Below are positions 52,780-63,285 of a DNA stretch of 64,000 bases, piece by piece (the first letter of the stretch is position 1; each line of letters starts with the position of its first letter). Both the position numbers and the translations under genes were made by a program. The DNA is from Chlorops oryzae (lineage: Eukaryota; Arthropoda; Insecta; Diptera; Chloropidae), in assembly GCA_020466095.1 (NCBI GenBank), contig CM035808.1:71077152-71141151 (forward strand), given 5' to 3'. The notes below the pieces were generated by a model. The model was not told the DNA's origin. It did no database searches and saw only the letters and a list, made by a program, of their open reading frames with translations.

Positions 52780-53495
52780 TATTCCGTCGGCAGAAGCATC
52801 ACATAAAGCGCTCGAACATTTTGCATAATCGGATCCAAAACACCTTTGTTGGCTTCAGCTGTGTCCGTCTTCGCTTTTTCCACGGCGAAAATTGCAGAAA
52901 AATGAGTGTTAATTATCACCCGCCTAACGGGATAGCGATTTTATAACAAACTCCAGGCTTCCAAATAATTTGCGTCTTGAAGCTTGAAATTGAATATCAG
53001 CTGTAGAGGCTCGTTTGACAAACAGCTGCGAAGGTAATGCAGTTTTTGACTGCCGGTAAAATTGTCTTGATCGTGTACAATGGCTTTAAAACTTCCATGG
53101 AATGACATCCAGGTCATCGGTTTCCCTTCGAAGCGAGGTAACTCAAAAAGTGGAAGTTTGATTTGCGGTGCTATATTCAAGCCGTGGAAATTTTCAGCAG
53201 CCCGAGCATTGATTTCTTGCTCTTTCTCAGAGAGAAGCCTTAAGAAGTTAGCTTTCGCGTTTATGTACCATTTCTCTGCCTGTGTGCATTCGCTCTCTTC
53301 TATTGCAACGTTTTCTTCTCCACACGTCAGTTCCATTTGTTCTTGGGCATCGTGGAATCTGGTCCATTGTTGACGCAAAAGTTCCATGTAGCCGTTGATG
53401 TGCTCTTTGATAAGCTGGCTAGCTTCTTGTATGCTAACTGTTTGATATCGGCGAATAGCATTGCGAGCTGAGTCTCTTGCTTTTGCGATCGACAT
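52780..53495 (-). pseudogene. BEL gag (DUF1759), truncated by the hAT
   Basis: Begins MSIAKARDSARNAIRRYQTV, then EKEQEINARAAENFHGLN, KLPLFELPRFEGKPMTWMSF, GSQKLHYLRSCLSNEPLQLI and, after a stop at 52941, FAVEKAKTDTAEANK to PTEYWD at the hAT edge. Typical DUF1759 order. The ATG at 53495 and the LTR at 53785 leave a ~290 bp leader. Confidence 0.88.
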
Positions 53496-53784
53496 TGCTT
53501 AACCTTGAATCCAACCGGGCTTACCAAAAGCAGCATGCAAAACGAAAAAAACCCACATGTGATTTACAAAAAGGCCGCTTCCTATTCGTGTTAACTAGAA
53601 CAGAAAGTTATGCTTTCTTTTTTTCGTACCACTGCTTTGCGTAATCACACATTTAATTTGCGAAAACTTGTAATCAGACTAGCAAAAGCTTAATTTAAAT
53701 TAGTGATTAATTCAAGTTTAATGCGAATTGCAACAACTATACTGCATTTTTGCAATTAACTATCCAGCTTGAAGGACCAGTTTG

Positions 53785-54004
53785 TGTTGACTCAGTTTAG
53801 TTAAGTCTTTGCGTATTAGAAAATAAAGACGTTGTTTAGTCATTGACAGTCCATTTATTACTAAAAAGCTAATTGACATATAGAATAATAGAAATAAGGA
53901 ATATTCTTTACATAACAGTCAAGGAGGTGAAAACAAGATAGCTATATGCTGCCGTAATATACGAAAGAAATGGTCATTTCACTAAGTTTGCGCGAGCGGC
54001 TCCA
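53785..54004 (-). repeat. 5' LTR of the minus-strand BEL element
   Basis: Same ends as 44620-44839. Followed on the plus strand by ACACT, a near match of the ACAAT preceding the other LTR. Confidence 0.88.
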
Positions 54005-54469
54005 ACACTATATAATAAAATAACTGAATGTTAAGAACACGATGAAAAAATTTCTGAAGTATAAAAAACTCTTTTTCTTCGAAGTGTATCAAGGCTAAAA
54101 AAATATTCGTTCTCATCTAGCTTCATCCAACGCAGCTCCGTCTCGCTTGACTATTTCCACTCAACTGAATGAATTTTTGGCTCTCAGCGCAATTGACACC
54201 AAAGATTACGATTTTCAGTTCATAGTCCCAGACTGGCTAGGTGTGATTTTCTCGCACCTCGCGTTGAAATGCTCCATCATCTTTTTGCACCAGGGTTTGT
54301 GATTTTGCTATTCCAAAGAATGTACATTATGTGCAAGATTTCATTGATTTATGTTCGCCTTTAAAGAAATTCATAAAAAACTTTTTCATTATTGCAAAAA
54401 CCCTGGACCATCTTTCAAAAAAGAAAAAGGTCTTCGTTTTTGGTGCTTAAGAACTCGAAGTGTTCGAGT

Positions 54470-54923
54470 CGCTCAAACAAAAATTAAGTGAATCCTCTCT
54501 TGCGCTTTTTAATCTAAACGATGACACAGATCTTGAATGTGATGCCAGTGCCATAGGCTTCGGAGCAACTCTCCTTCAAAGAAAAAATTATAAAAAATTG
54601 CACCCAGTATAATAATTTTCCAAAACTACTACTGAAACAGAGTGAAAGTACTATAGCCTTGAGTTGAAAACATAAGCAATAGTGTATGCAAGCGTTTAAG
54701 AGTGTATTTTCAGGGCAAACCTTTTAAAATTGTCACAGATTGCAACTCATTGACTCTTACGTTGAATAAAAAAGAATTACACACAACAATTGTGAGATGG
54801 GCGCTAAAACTCCAAAATTTCCACTATGTATTGGAGCATAGGGCAGGTAACCGCATGCAGCATGTAGATGCCCTTAGTCGATGTTCGAACATTATGATCA
54901 ATAAAACTACTTCGTTTGAATAA
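54470..54923 (+). pseudogene. Gypsy RNase H, decayed
   Basis: Reads FESLKQKLSESSLALFNLND, LECDASAIGFGATLLQ, YYSLELKT, then the 73-codon frame FKIVTDCNSLTLTLNKKEL, RWALKLQNFHYVLEHRAGNR and HVDALSRC. Several stops between 54610 and 54700. Confidence 0.85.
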
Positions 54924-55756
54924 AACGTAGTAATCAGCCAAAATAGCGACAAACCTATTGAAAAATGTAAGAAGCTTCTCAAAAAGTGAGAAAATAAAAC
55001 GTTAAAATGAGAAACAGGGTGTTTTTTAGTCACGCCTTGACTCCAACATTAAGGTCCCCTCCTGCTCCACCTCTGCAAATTTATAGAAGTGTTTGAATGT
55101 TTAAACTCATCAACCGTGCATGATATCCTATACTCAACAACAACAACAAGTATCATGCACAACGACCGACGATGAGCGAAGCAGCGATCAACTTGGCAGA
55201 AAGACAGACAAAATGAAAGAACAATAAAAGACAACGACACCAGCAACGCGGAAGTGCAATTCAGCACTTATGACTGGGTCAGTTGTTCTTTGGCGAATAA
55301 CTAGGTCAAATGTTCTGTGGCAGATCAACAATAGTGACAAGAAGAAAGTGCATCACATCAAAATAATATTGCGACAGAGCCAAGTCAGCACTTTCACTGA
55401 ATATAAGCGGAGTCTCGATCAACGGAAGGAGAGACTGATTGTGACCGTTCCAGCAGAAGTCTCGTCTAAGCGCACGTACTAACACGAAGCCACGACGCTT
55501 AGATCTAGAATAGGGAAGTCTCAAGTAAAACTAAAAAACATAAAAAGGCCCTCTTGTTCTTTGTCCTGGAAAGTATGGAAAGCCATGTCATTTATAAATA
55601 CCATGACGAATAAGGTCATCTCAAGATAAATAAAGCAACAGAACACATTCAAAAAAGTAACTGGTTCCCTTAAAAAAAGCAATAAGTAGCAAATCGTATT
55701 GCTAACTTTTTAAAACGTATCTGTTACTCTGCGAGGCATGGTCGTGAAGAAGGATT

Positions 55757-56240
55757 TTGCATAACATCCCCAAAGATAGCAAGCCTTTTGAAATGTTACA
55801 TATTGATCACTATGGACCAGTTGATTCTGGAAAAGGAAAGAGACACATATTTGCGATAATAGACGCATTTACAAAATATATTCGGCTATATTCAGTTAAA
55901 ACAACCAAAACTGATGCAGTAATCATAGACTTAAAAGATTACTTTCGGTCGTACAGCATTCCTTAGTGCATTGTATCAGATAGAGGAAGTACTTTTACAT
56001 CAGTTGAGTTAACAAAATTCTTAGAAGAAAGAAATGTACGACACATTAAAAGTGCAACCGGATCGGCACAAGCGCACGGACAAATTGAAAGGGTAAACAG
56101 AAATCTAGGGCCAATGATAGCCAAACTAGTGGAGTCGGATGCAAGCAAACGCTGGGAAGACGTCATTGAAGATCCATTAAATAACATCCGAGTATTTTGT
56201 TGTTTGGGATGCAGCAAAAAAGAAGCGCAATCGATGCACT
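55757..56240 (+). pseudogene. Gypsy integrase core, decayed
   Basis: The catalytic residues are all visible: FEMLHIDHYGPVDSGKGKR (first Asp), IVSDRGSTFTSVELTKFLEE (second Asp) and SAQAHGQIERVNRNLGPM (Glu). A TAG at 55964-55966 and another stop at about 56240 break the frame. Confidence 0.85.
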
Positions 56241-56786
56241 AAGAGAAATTGTTATAGAAGAAATTATGAGTTAGAAAGCAATTTAGCAAAAATTCGTAAG
56301 CATGCAGAAGCGAGCAAAAAAATTTTCAAGTATACAATAAAAAATGTGTAATCGAAAACCGTAAGGCTCCGAATACATACAAAAGAAGGAGACTATGTGG
56401 TAGCGACCAATTTTCACTAAACGCCTGGAGTATCCAAAAAACTCATACCCTAGTTTAAGGGACCGTATAAAGTAGTCACACATGCTTACTGTACTGTACT
56501 TACTGTATATGCTTACTAGTCATAATAATTACTTAAAATCTGTTTAAGCATTTAGGGAATAAGTATGCAACACTCTTATATTGTACATAAAGTCAATTAA
56601 GTGCGACAAATATTAACCGTGTCTATGCGAATAGGCAACACTAAAAATTAAAATGAAAAAATAAAGCAATTAGTTCGAGTGAACCGTAAGCGAAGAACGG
56701 GTTTCCCCAGCTACATAATTATTATATATTTTTTTTTTTCTTTTTACAATCAGAACTGAAAGGTAATCGAAAACCACAAAAAAATA

Positions 56787-56970
56787 CTATTCCATTGTTG
56801 GAGACGTTATGCAAATTTTCGTGCCGAGTAACACTTGTCCTTTCCTACGACTTAAATTTACTGGAGGCAATAAAAAAAAACACTATTCCCTTGTTGGGAG
56901 CATTATGCGAACTTTTGTGCCGAGTGACACTAGTCCTTTTGAGGACTTGAGTTTACTGGAAACACTAACA
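56787..56970 (+). repeat. Two-copy tandem duplication (~92 bp unit)
   Basis: ACTATTCC-TTGTTGG-GACGTTATGC and TGCCGAGT-ACACT-GTCCTTT recur at 56787 and 56882 with about 80-85 % identity. A third partial GTCCTTACTGAGGACTTGAATTTAC follows at about 57006. May be the remains of an LTR. Confidence 0.65.
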
Positions 56971-57029
56971 TAATATACTGGAAATACTAACACAAAAAGA
57001 CATAAGTCCTTACTGAGGACTTGAATTTA

Positions 57030-58260
57030 CCTAAAAAATTTTACCGGAACTGCGGCCCGTCCTTACCATTTAGAACTCAATTTCGAATTGTCTTCACGGT
57101 CTCCATCTCACCATTCGACTCGACGCGTTGCGATATTTTATTTGCCTTCAAAACATCGTGCCGTGATCCAGCTGCCGACGGCTTGCTGGCTGTGGCGGCG
57201 CACATACGGTGAGCCAACGTGAATTGGAAAAGCAATCAGCCTATGTGCTGATCGTGGGAAAACCAGAGTTCGAAAATAACCGTCAACCGTTTGAACATTA
57301 TGATATTTCTCCAACTTTTTTCATTTAGAGCAGTGCATAAGTGATTTCTCTCCGAGAACAACACTTCTGACAAAAACGATTCGGTTTCTCACTGAGACCT
57401 ATTTTCGGTTTTAAAATTATCTCTCATTGGCTGAGACATTCGATGAGACATATTTTCCAAGACAGAATTTTGGTATTTTGGTGAGAGATATATAAATTTG
57501 TTGCATAAAAAATTATTTTTTTGCTGTTTTAAAGTAAAATTCAAATTATGCGAGTGCTTTTCAACTTAACGGATAGAATTTGGCACCTATTATAGTCAAC
57601 AAATCACCCTACATTTTTCAGTTCAATTTAGTTTTTAAAATATCATTATAAATTTATTTCAGCACAGCATGTTTAATTTCTTATATCTCATAATTAAAAA
57701 ATCTATTTTAGTACGAAGTTAAAATTTTTCTTTGAGTTTTCGTCGAATTTTTCATCTTAAACCTAAAATAAACACTTTCAGCTTTGTGACCATATATAAC
57801 TATTTCTAAGGTACGCACAATCGAAATATACTCAAAATAATATACGCAAACTATAAAAACAAATACATTATTAAATAAAAACAGTTATGCACTTGTTTTT
57901 GTTAAGTGAGGCTTATTTCTGTTTGCTCATTTATATTCCTCACTGAGTGGTAAGAACCTTAATTGCTTTAAAATGAAGGGGACAGAAAAAAATTTCTTTT
58001 AACCATTCTTTTAACCGCTTTGCCAATGCAGCTAGCTGCTAGGCCAAATGGCGCACTATTAGGGAAATGGGTTGAGTGAAACTCATCCCCAAGTAAGTCA
58101 CGACGACTTGAACGAGTTAAATCGTAAATTCATCGGCTGTTATATTATATATGTGATGACGTAGATTCTTACCAAACCAACTTAATTTTCGATCTAATCA
58201 TATGTGATAGCTTTAATTTCCATTGTGGTAATGATTGTGAAGTTCTTATTTGTTTACTTT
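57030..58260. other. Unassigned intergenic sequence
   Basis: About 1.2 kb of AT-rich DNA. CAGTGCATAAGTG near 57334 and TTATGCACTTG near 57885 look like a pair of loose inverted ends of a possible MITE, but they do not align as terminal repeats. No coding domain found. Confidence 0.35.
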
Positions 58261-59880
58261 CTGTCAAATCTTATTCCATAGGTCTAGATTGCATTCACCC
58301 AAGGTTCCTTAAATTAATACTAATATGGCTCTTATTATTTATTACCTTCATCTCCGACACAATTTTAACCAAGTCTGAATTCCCTAAGTCTTGTAGAAGT
58401 GCTAATATTATACCTATCTACAAGACTTCCAATGAATTCCGACCGATTGCTTTATTGCCCTACCTCTCCAAAGCATTCGAAATTCTATTATATAAGCAAA
58501 TGAATATGTTTTTTTTATCAAACTCATTACTAACCTACCGCCAGGCTGGCTTTCGTCCCCAACGCAGGTGCTCCATGGCCATTATAGACTAATCGGAAGA
58601 CAGACATTTCACAATACCCTTTGTAATAAACTTAAGAAATGGTACGGCTTCTCCACAGAAGTTGTAAAGCTTTTATCGTCCTGTCTGTCAAATAGATTTC
58701 AACGTGTTTGTCCCGGTCCTTCTTTCTCTGAGCTTCTCCCCGTAACCAAAGGTGTCCGGCAAGGCTCTGTCTTAAGTCCCTTCTTGTTTTCGGTGTATGT
58801 CAATGATTTTCCGCTTGCGTTAAAAAAGTGTTCCTGTCATATGTTTGCAGATGACATTCAACTCTACTTGCCTTTTGATAAAAACAACATGCACAGTAAG
58901 GCACGCGTCTTAAACGACGAGCTGCAGCATGTTAGTTCCTGGGCAAGAGCTAACAAACTGACGATGAACCGCACAAAATCTAACTGTATGCTTATTTGGA
59001 AAAAATCTGTGAATAAGTCACTTCTATCACCTATCTCCATAAACGATTCAATCATTGAATATGTAGAAAAAGCAAAAAATCTTGGTTTCATCTTCAATAG
59101 CTCGCTTAATTGGAATGATCATATTAATTGCGTTATGGGGAAGGTCAGTGGCATGTTACGATCCTTATGGGCCACACTACACTACACCCCAGTGAACATA
59201 AGACTGCTCATTGCACAAACATATTTAATACCAGTGCGGCTATACGGGTCCGAAGTCTTTGCTAAAGCAGACTTCGTATACTCTCGTAAATTAAAAATTT
59301 GCTACATAAATAATGCAAGATACGTTTTTAATCTCAAGAGAAATGATCATGTTTCTGATCGCGCCTTTTAACTGAATAATATTTCAATTGACGGCTAACT
59401 CAAAACCAGGGTCCTCCAACTATTGCACAAAATAATCTTCTGCCAAGAACCTAGCTATCTTTTCAACCGAATGCGCTTCAGTCGGTCCCAAAGAAATAAC
59501 AGCGTTATTCCCCTAAAATATATATGTTCTTCGTCTGAACGGCACTTTTTCATCTTCGGCATTCGTCTCTGGAACTCCTTAGATAACAAAACACAAAAAA
59601 TTAGCAGCACAGTTAAATTTAGGCAGGAAATTCGTTTAAAGTTTAGATAGTCCTTTCTCCAAAATTTATTGCAAAAATTAAAGTTTGTAATAGTTATAAT
59701 TTTATTATTCATATTCATATTTATTGTAACTTTTTGTAGTTATTTATTATTTGTATTATTATTATTAGCATATCTCGTTGTCATCCATTCTATGTTACTT
59801 TTTTCTATGACTAATGATTGTTTAAGGCATGAAGCCTTATTACATTAGGAATTTGCATGGTATAATAAATGAAATAAAAT
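58260..59880 (+). mobile_element. Non-LTR retrotransposon, RT to 3' end (CR1/Jockey-like)
   Basis: 5'-truncated or decayed LINE. The RT core is at 58568-59371 and its C-terminal part to 59650, with a 3' tail of short repeats ending ATAAATGAAATAAAATTGAG near 59880. No endonuclease was seen upstream. A second 3' copy starts at 63286. Confidence 0.8.
58568..59650 (+). pseudogene. LINE reverse transcriptase, C-terminal two thirds
   Basis: RT boxes: PVTKGVRQGSVLSPFLFSVY, catalytic CSCHMFADDIQLYLPF, VSSWARANKLTMNRTKSNC, AKNLGFIFNSSLNWNDHI and LIAQTYLIPVRLYGSEV. After a stop at 59369-59371 and one near 59396, the frame continues with EPSYLFNRMRFSRSQRNNSV and HFFIFGIRLWNSLDNKTQKI to 59650, the usual end of this LINE type. 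Upstream of 58568 only frame-shifted pieces (for example around 58440) are readable. Confidence 0.88.
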
Positions 59881-60212
59881 TGAGTGTTGTTAGTTTTCTC
59901 TTTGGATAAGTGTTACTGTGTGATATATTGAAACGATTGAGAGATATCTTCGAACTCTGGGGAAAACAACGTCACGCAAAATTCATCCTCGCCGTTTCAT
60001 CCATCCGAATTTTACGTTTGCTTTAAATCAAAACCTCACAAAGTCTTTCAGTCTTTAGAGACAATTTGTTTTTGTTTGCTACATTTTGATTTTTAATTCA
60101 ATTTTAATATGTGCTCACTGCACAAGTGCAATTTAATTTTAGAATAATGGGAATACAAATTCGGGGAAAACTCTTTGAAAGTCGTTATAAATTTCCCAAG
60201 CTTTGGTAAACA
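59497..60212 (+). repeat. Direct repeat, copy 1 (LINE 3' end plus 330 bp)
   Basis: Nearly identical to 63286-64000. Differences seen: GCAAAAATT for GTAAAAATT near 59671 and one ATT unit less near 59765. It includes 330 bp beyond the apparent LINE end. Confidence 0.9.
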
Positions 60213-60559
60213 TGTGAGAAGAATCTAGTTTCAGCCAGATTGCTGGAATGAAATCGGCTTAACTTCAGGCGCTCCCAGCGTGGTGGTCTGTGGCCACCAC
60301 CGACAGTGGATCTGAATCTTCTTAACAATGTCCAACACTTACATCCCTCCCCTTTATAGGAAGGATCCCCGGGCAAAAAAGGAGAAAAAAATTGTTCACG
60401 GACAATGTCGGACACAAGACGCGATCCCTACATTTAACTTTTGTGGCTTTCGGTTTTGGGTTTCTTGGAACTGTAAGATCCTATTTTAGAATCTCTTACA
60501 TATGCTTAGTTGAAAAAAACACCTTAACCTACATAACTAATAACCAGGGACCGTAACGG

Positions 60560-60912
60560 TTATAACGTTTATCCGTAAACGTCTCTAAGTAACGGGTTTT
60601 TAGGACCGTTAATTTATTTCGTCCAAAAATAACCGTTACTCTCGGCTGTTTATTTTGTCCGCTCCCAATGACCGTTATTCTAGGCTGTTTATTTTTTACG
60701 TCGAAAATAAACGTTATTCTCGGACGTTTATTTTTTACGTCGAAAATAAACGTTATTCTGGGGAGTTTATTTTTTACGTCGAAAAAAAACGTTATTCTCG
60801 GACGTTTATTTTTTACGTAAAAAAAAAACGTTATTCTCGGACGTTTATTTTTTACGTCGAAAATAACCGTTATTCTGGGACGTTTATTTTTTACGTCGAA
60901 AATAAACGTCAT
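60560..60912. repeat. Minisatellite, left arm (~39 bp unit, about 7 units)
   Basis: Units of the form ACGTTATTCTCGGACGTTTA followed by TTTTTTACGTCGAAAATAA recur from about 60690 to 60910, with more divergent units back to 60560. The fortuitous open frames on both strands here simply translate the repeat. Confidence 0.9.
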
Positions 60913-61320
60913 CAGCTCTGCATTTCGTTCTTCATAAGTTTTTTTGTTCTGTATTGATTAAATATCCTATAGGACATCTTGAAGTTTAAAAATTAATTTT
61001 AAATAGGCGTGTCCCGCCCACCAAAGCGAAAGTAAAAATGAGAGCCAAAGGGTTTTTTGTGGATACGTCGAAGTTTTTTCATAACCTAATGAAAGCTTAT
61101 AGTTTTCAGCAGTATGTCTTCATCGTAGTATGCGAAAGGAATTTAAACTTTATTTGGTATAGCAATCGGCTATTACCTATGACATTCTCATAGGTTTTAT
61201 AAAAATTTTGAACAAAAAGGCAATGTTTTGCATTCTTAGTTTTGTGTAGTCAGGAGGTTTTCTGATAAGTTAATTATTTTAACGAGTCAAGCAAAATTAA
61301 GTTCCTAAGGATTAAAAATC

Positions 61321-61467
61321 ATGGGACGAAAACGTAATATCCTGTTTAGGGACTACTTTGTCGAAAGTGGCAGGCAGTCCGAGTGCAAAGCGTGTGGTTG
61401 TGTCTTCAAAAAACCCTTTGGCTCTCATTTTTACTTTCGCTTTGGTGGGCGGGACACGCCTTTTTAA
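61321..61467 (+). pseudogene. BED-finger stub of a hAT transposase
   Basis: 48 codons from the ATG at 61321: MGRKRNILFRDYFVESGRQS then ECKACGCVFKK, a BED-type opening with its C-x2-C pair. It then reads straight into the inverted-repeat arm (PFGSHFYFRFGGRDTPF) and stops at 61465-61467. It appears to be the first exon of an autonomous relative truncated by formation of the second arm. Too short to encode a transposase. Confidence 0.65.
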
Positions 61468-61649
61468 CATTAAATCAACAACGTTTATTTCCTTTTAGAA
61501 TTGTTTTTCCTAAAGCCTGGCCTTTCACTGACTTAGAAATACGTATCAGAATTGTGCGTGGCACACCAAATTTTAAACTTCAAGATGTCCTATAGGATAT
61601 TTAATCAATACAGAACAAAAAAACTTATGAAGAACGAAATGCAGAGCTG

Positions 61650-61945
61650 ATGACGTTTATTTTCGATGTAAAAAATAAACGTCCCAGAATAACGGTTATT
61701 TTTGACGTAAAAATAAACGTCCGAGAATAACGTTTTTTTTGACGTAAAAAATAAACGTCCCAGAATAACGTTTATTTTCGACGTAAAAAATAAACGTCCC
61801 AGAATAACGTTTATTTTCGACGCAAAAAATAAACGTCCGAGAATAACGTTTATTTTCGACTTAAAAAATAAACAGCCGAGAATAACGGTTATTGGGAGCG
61901 GAAAAAATAAACAGGCGAGAGTAACGGTTATTTCTGGCTGGTTAA
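61650..61945. repeat. Minisatellite, right arm (inverse of the left arm)
   Basis: Units ATAAACGTCCGAGAATAACG / TTTATTTTCGACGTAAAA in the opposite orientation to 60560-60912, ending in GTTATTGGGAGCGG, which mirrors CCGCTCCCAATGAC on the left. Five to seven units. Confidence 0.9.
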
Positions 61946-62104
61946 AAAAAAAATCAAAAAATTATAAAGCAGGATGTTATCAAACAGCGCACAATGCAAG
62001 GACAAGAATACTGTATGTAAAATATTTCTACGACTTTTCCTTCATAAGGCTTTTTTGGGTAAAAAATTTCTAAATAACCGTTATTTACGGTCCCTGCTAA
62101 TAAC

Positions 62105-63285
62105 TTCTCCCCAGCCTTGCATTATGCATAAAAAAATCAATTTTTAATAAAAAAAAAAAAGGAATTGCAATAGCTAGCCTTCTTTTTTTTTAATTAATAA
62201 AAATATGGCGAGTTTCATGAAAACAGCAAAAACGTTGCCTTTTTCCTATTTTTTTTAAATTTATTCGAAGCAAATAGAGATACATGCAATTAGTTTTAGA
62301 GAATACTACTTCATGCAGAAAAAGCGTGTGATTAAAAGGAAGACTCTGAATATTACCATTAATAGTTTCTTACTTATAATAATCCATATTAGCTGCTGCT
62401 CACGAAACCTTTATAGTGCAGGGGTTGATGGGCATTGACGATTCTTGCTGTCCCCGATGCCTTAATCGTTCGGGGGTGATGGGCACAGTTCACTCTCACT
62501 GCCTGCGATTATTGTCGGCCCGCAGATGAGGAAATTTATGTAATTAACTGGCCGGTTGTTATGCATTCCCCATTGTCGTAAATGTAAAAGATGTAAATTG
62601 TGAGATTGAATTCTTACTGTACCCCGTGTGCACTGGCAGTTCCGGCTGCTTCAGTCATGTGGGCTCGAAAGTAAGTATAATAAGAATTTTTTAACTACCT
62701 AGACAATGTTGATGTACAAAAAATTATACACACGGAGAAAAGTTACAGCTAGACATCAAGAAAAGAGGGAACAAATCTGCTTAAACAAACCTCAGATGGC
62801 TAACACGCACGAATTACCGACTAGCTGACAAACTAAAGTAGCATCTACTCCACTGAGCGACTCCTTGCCCTCCCTTCCTTCGACGGTTTCAATGACTTTT
62901 AGAGTCCCCAAATGAACACAGCAATACACGCACGTAGCCAGGGGAGAGGGGGCTGACCAAGGGGCCAAGGCCCCTCGAAGCTAAAAAAAATTTTAATAGT
63001 TTTATTTATTTATTTGGTAAGAAACTACATAATTGAATATTAGCCGCTTCAAACTATGATTTTTGGTGGTCTAAACATTTGATTTATGAAGACCCTAAGC
63101 TTGATTTCGACGCCGAACGGCACAAAATAAACAGACACAATCTTGGCAAAATATAGCCCCAAAAGCGCTAAGCTGGCATTTCTGATAAGGAGTATATAGC
63201 GACTCTAAAGCGGAAATTGCAACAGCGCGTGAGCTGTGGGAAAATCGTGCGTGTGCGTGCGCCTCCATACATTTGACATTTAAAA
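62105..63285. other. Unassigned sequence between the foldback hAT and the second LINE 3' copy
   Basis: About 1.2 kb with no open frame of note. TAGCCAGGGGAGAGGGGGCT at about 62936 followed by AGGGGCCAAGGCCCCTCG forms a GC-rich palindrome that resembles a hAT end, but no partner was found. Confidence 0.35.

Larger units (their letters stand above)
44620..54004 (-). mobile_element. BEL/Pao retrotransposon with 220 bp LTRs, twice interrupted
   Basis: LTRs at 44620-44839 and 53785-54004, flanked by ACAAT (44615-44619) and ACACT (54005-54009), four of five matching. Internal order on the minus strand: gag, [BED hAT], knuckles/protease, RT, [solo LTR], RNase H, integrase, DUF5641. About 5.6 kb remains after removing the two insertions, and part of gag between 52780 and 49676 seems missing. 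Numerous stops. Confidence 0.9.
54010..56480 (+). mobile_element. Decayed Ty3/gypsy element (plus strand), no LTRs found
   Basis: RNase H and integrase are readable in the right order on the plus strand; RT is reduced to faint traces (around 54120-54400). Stops are frequent. A different gypsy lineage from the Mag-type copy, judging by its integrase. The middle (55020-55560) contains no clear gypsy motif and may be a further insertion. Confidence 0.7.
60545..62096. mobile_element. Foldback hAT derivative with minisatellite arms
   Basis: Perfect 8 bp duplication CTAATAAC at 60537-60544 and 62097-62104. Termini CAGGGACCGTAA and TTACGGTCCCTG. The two arms (60545-61055 and about 61400-62096) are inverted copies. 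Each has a ~39 bp repeat (CGTTATTCTCGGACGTTTAT plus TTTTTACGTCGAAAATAAA) followed inward by ~120 bp of unique sequence (ATATCCTATAGGACATCTTG ... GAGAGCCAAAGGG). A ~345 bp unpaired centre carries a finger-like ORF start. Non-autonomous. Confidence 0.92.

Noticed and set aside
57334..57890. Possible MITE with CAGTGCATAAGTG ends
   Set aside because: The two words do not form a proper terminal inverted repeat and no target duplication is visible.
60529..60957. Open frames on both strands with repeated FIFYVENKRYSR / FDVKNKRPRI units
   Set aside because: Translation of the ~39 bp minisatellite; unit length a multiple of three keeps frames open by chance.
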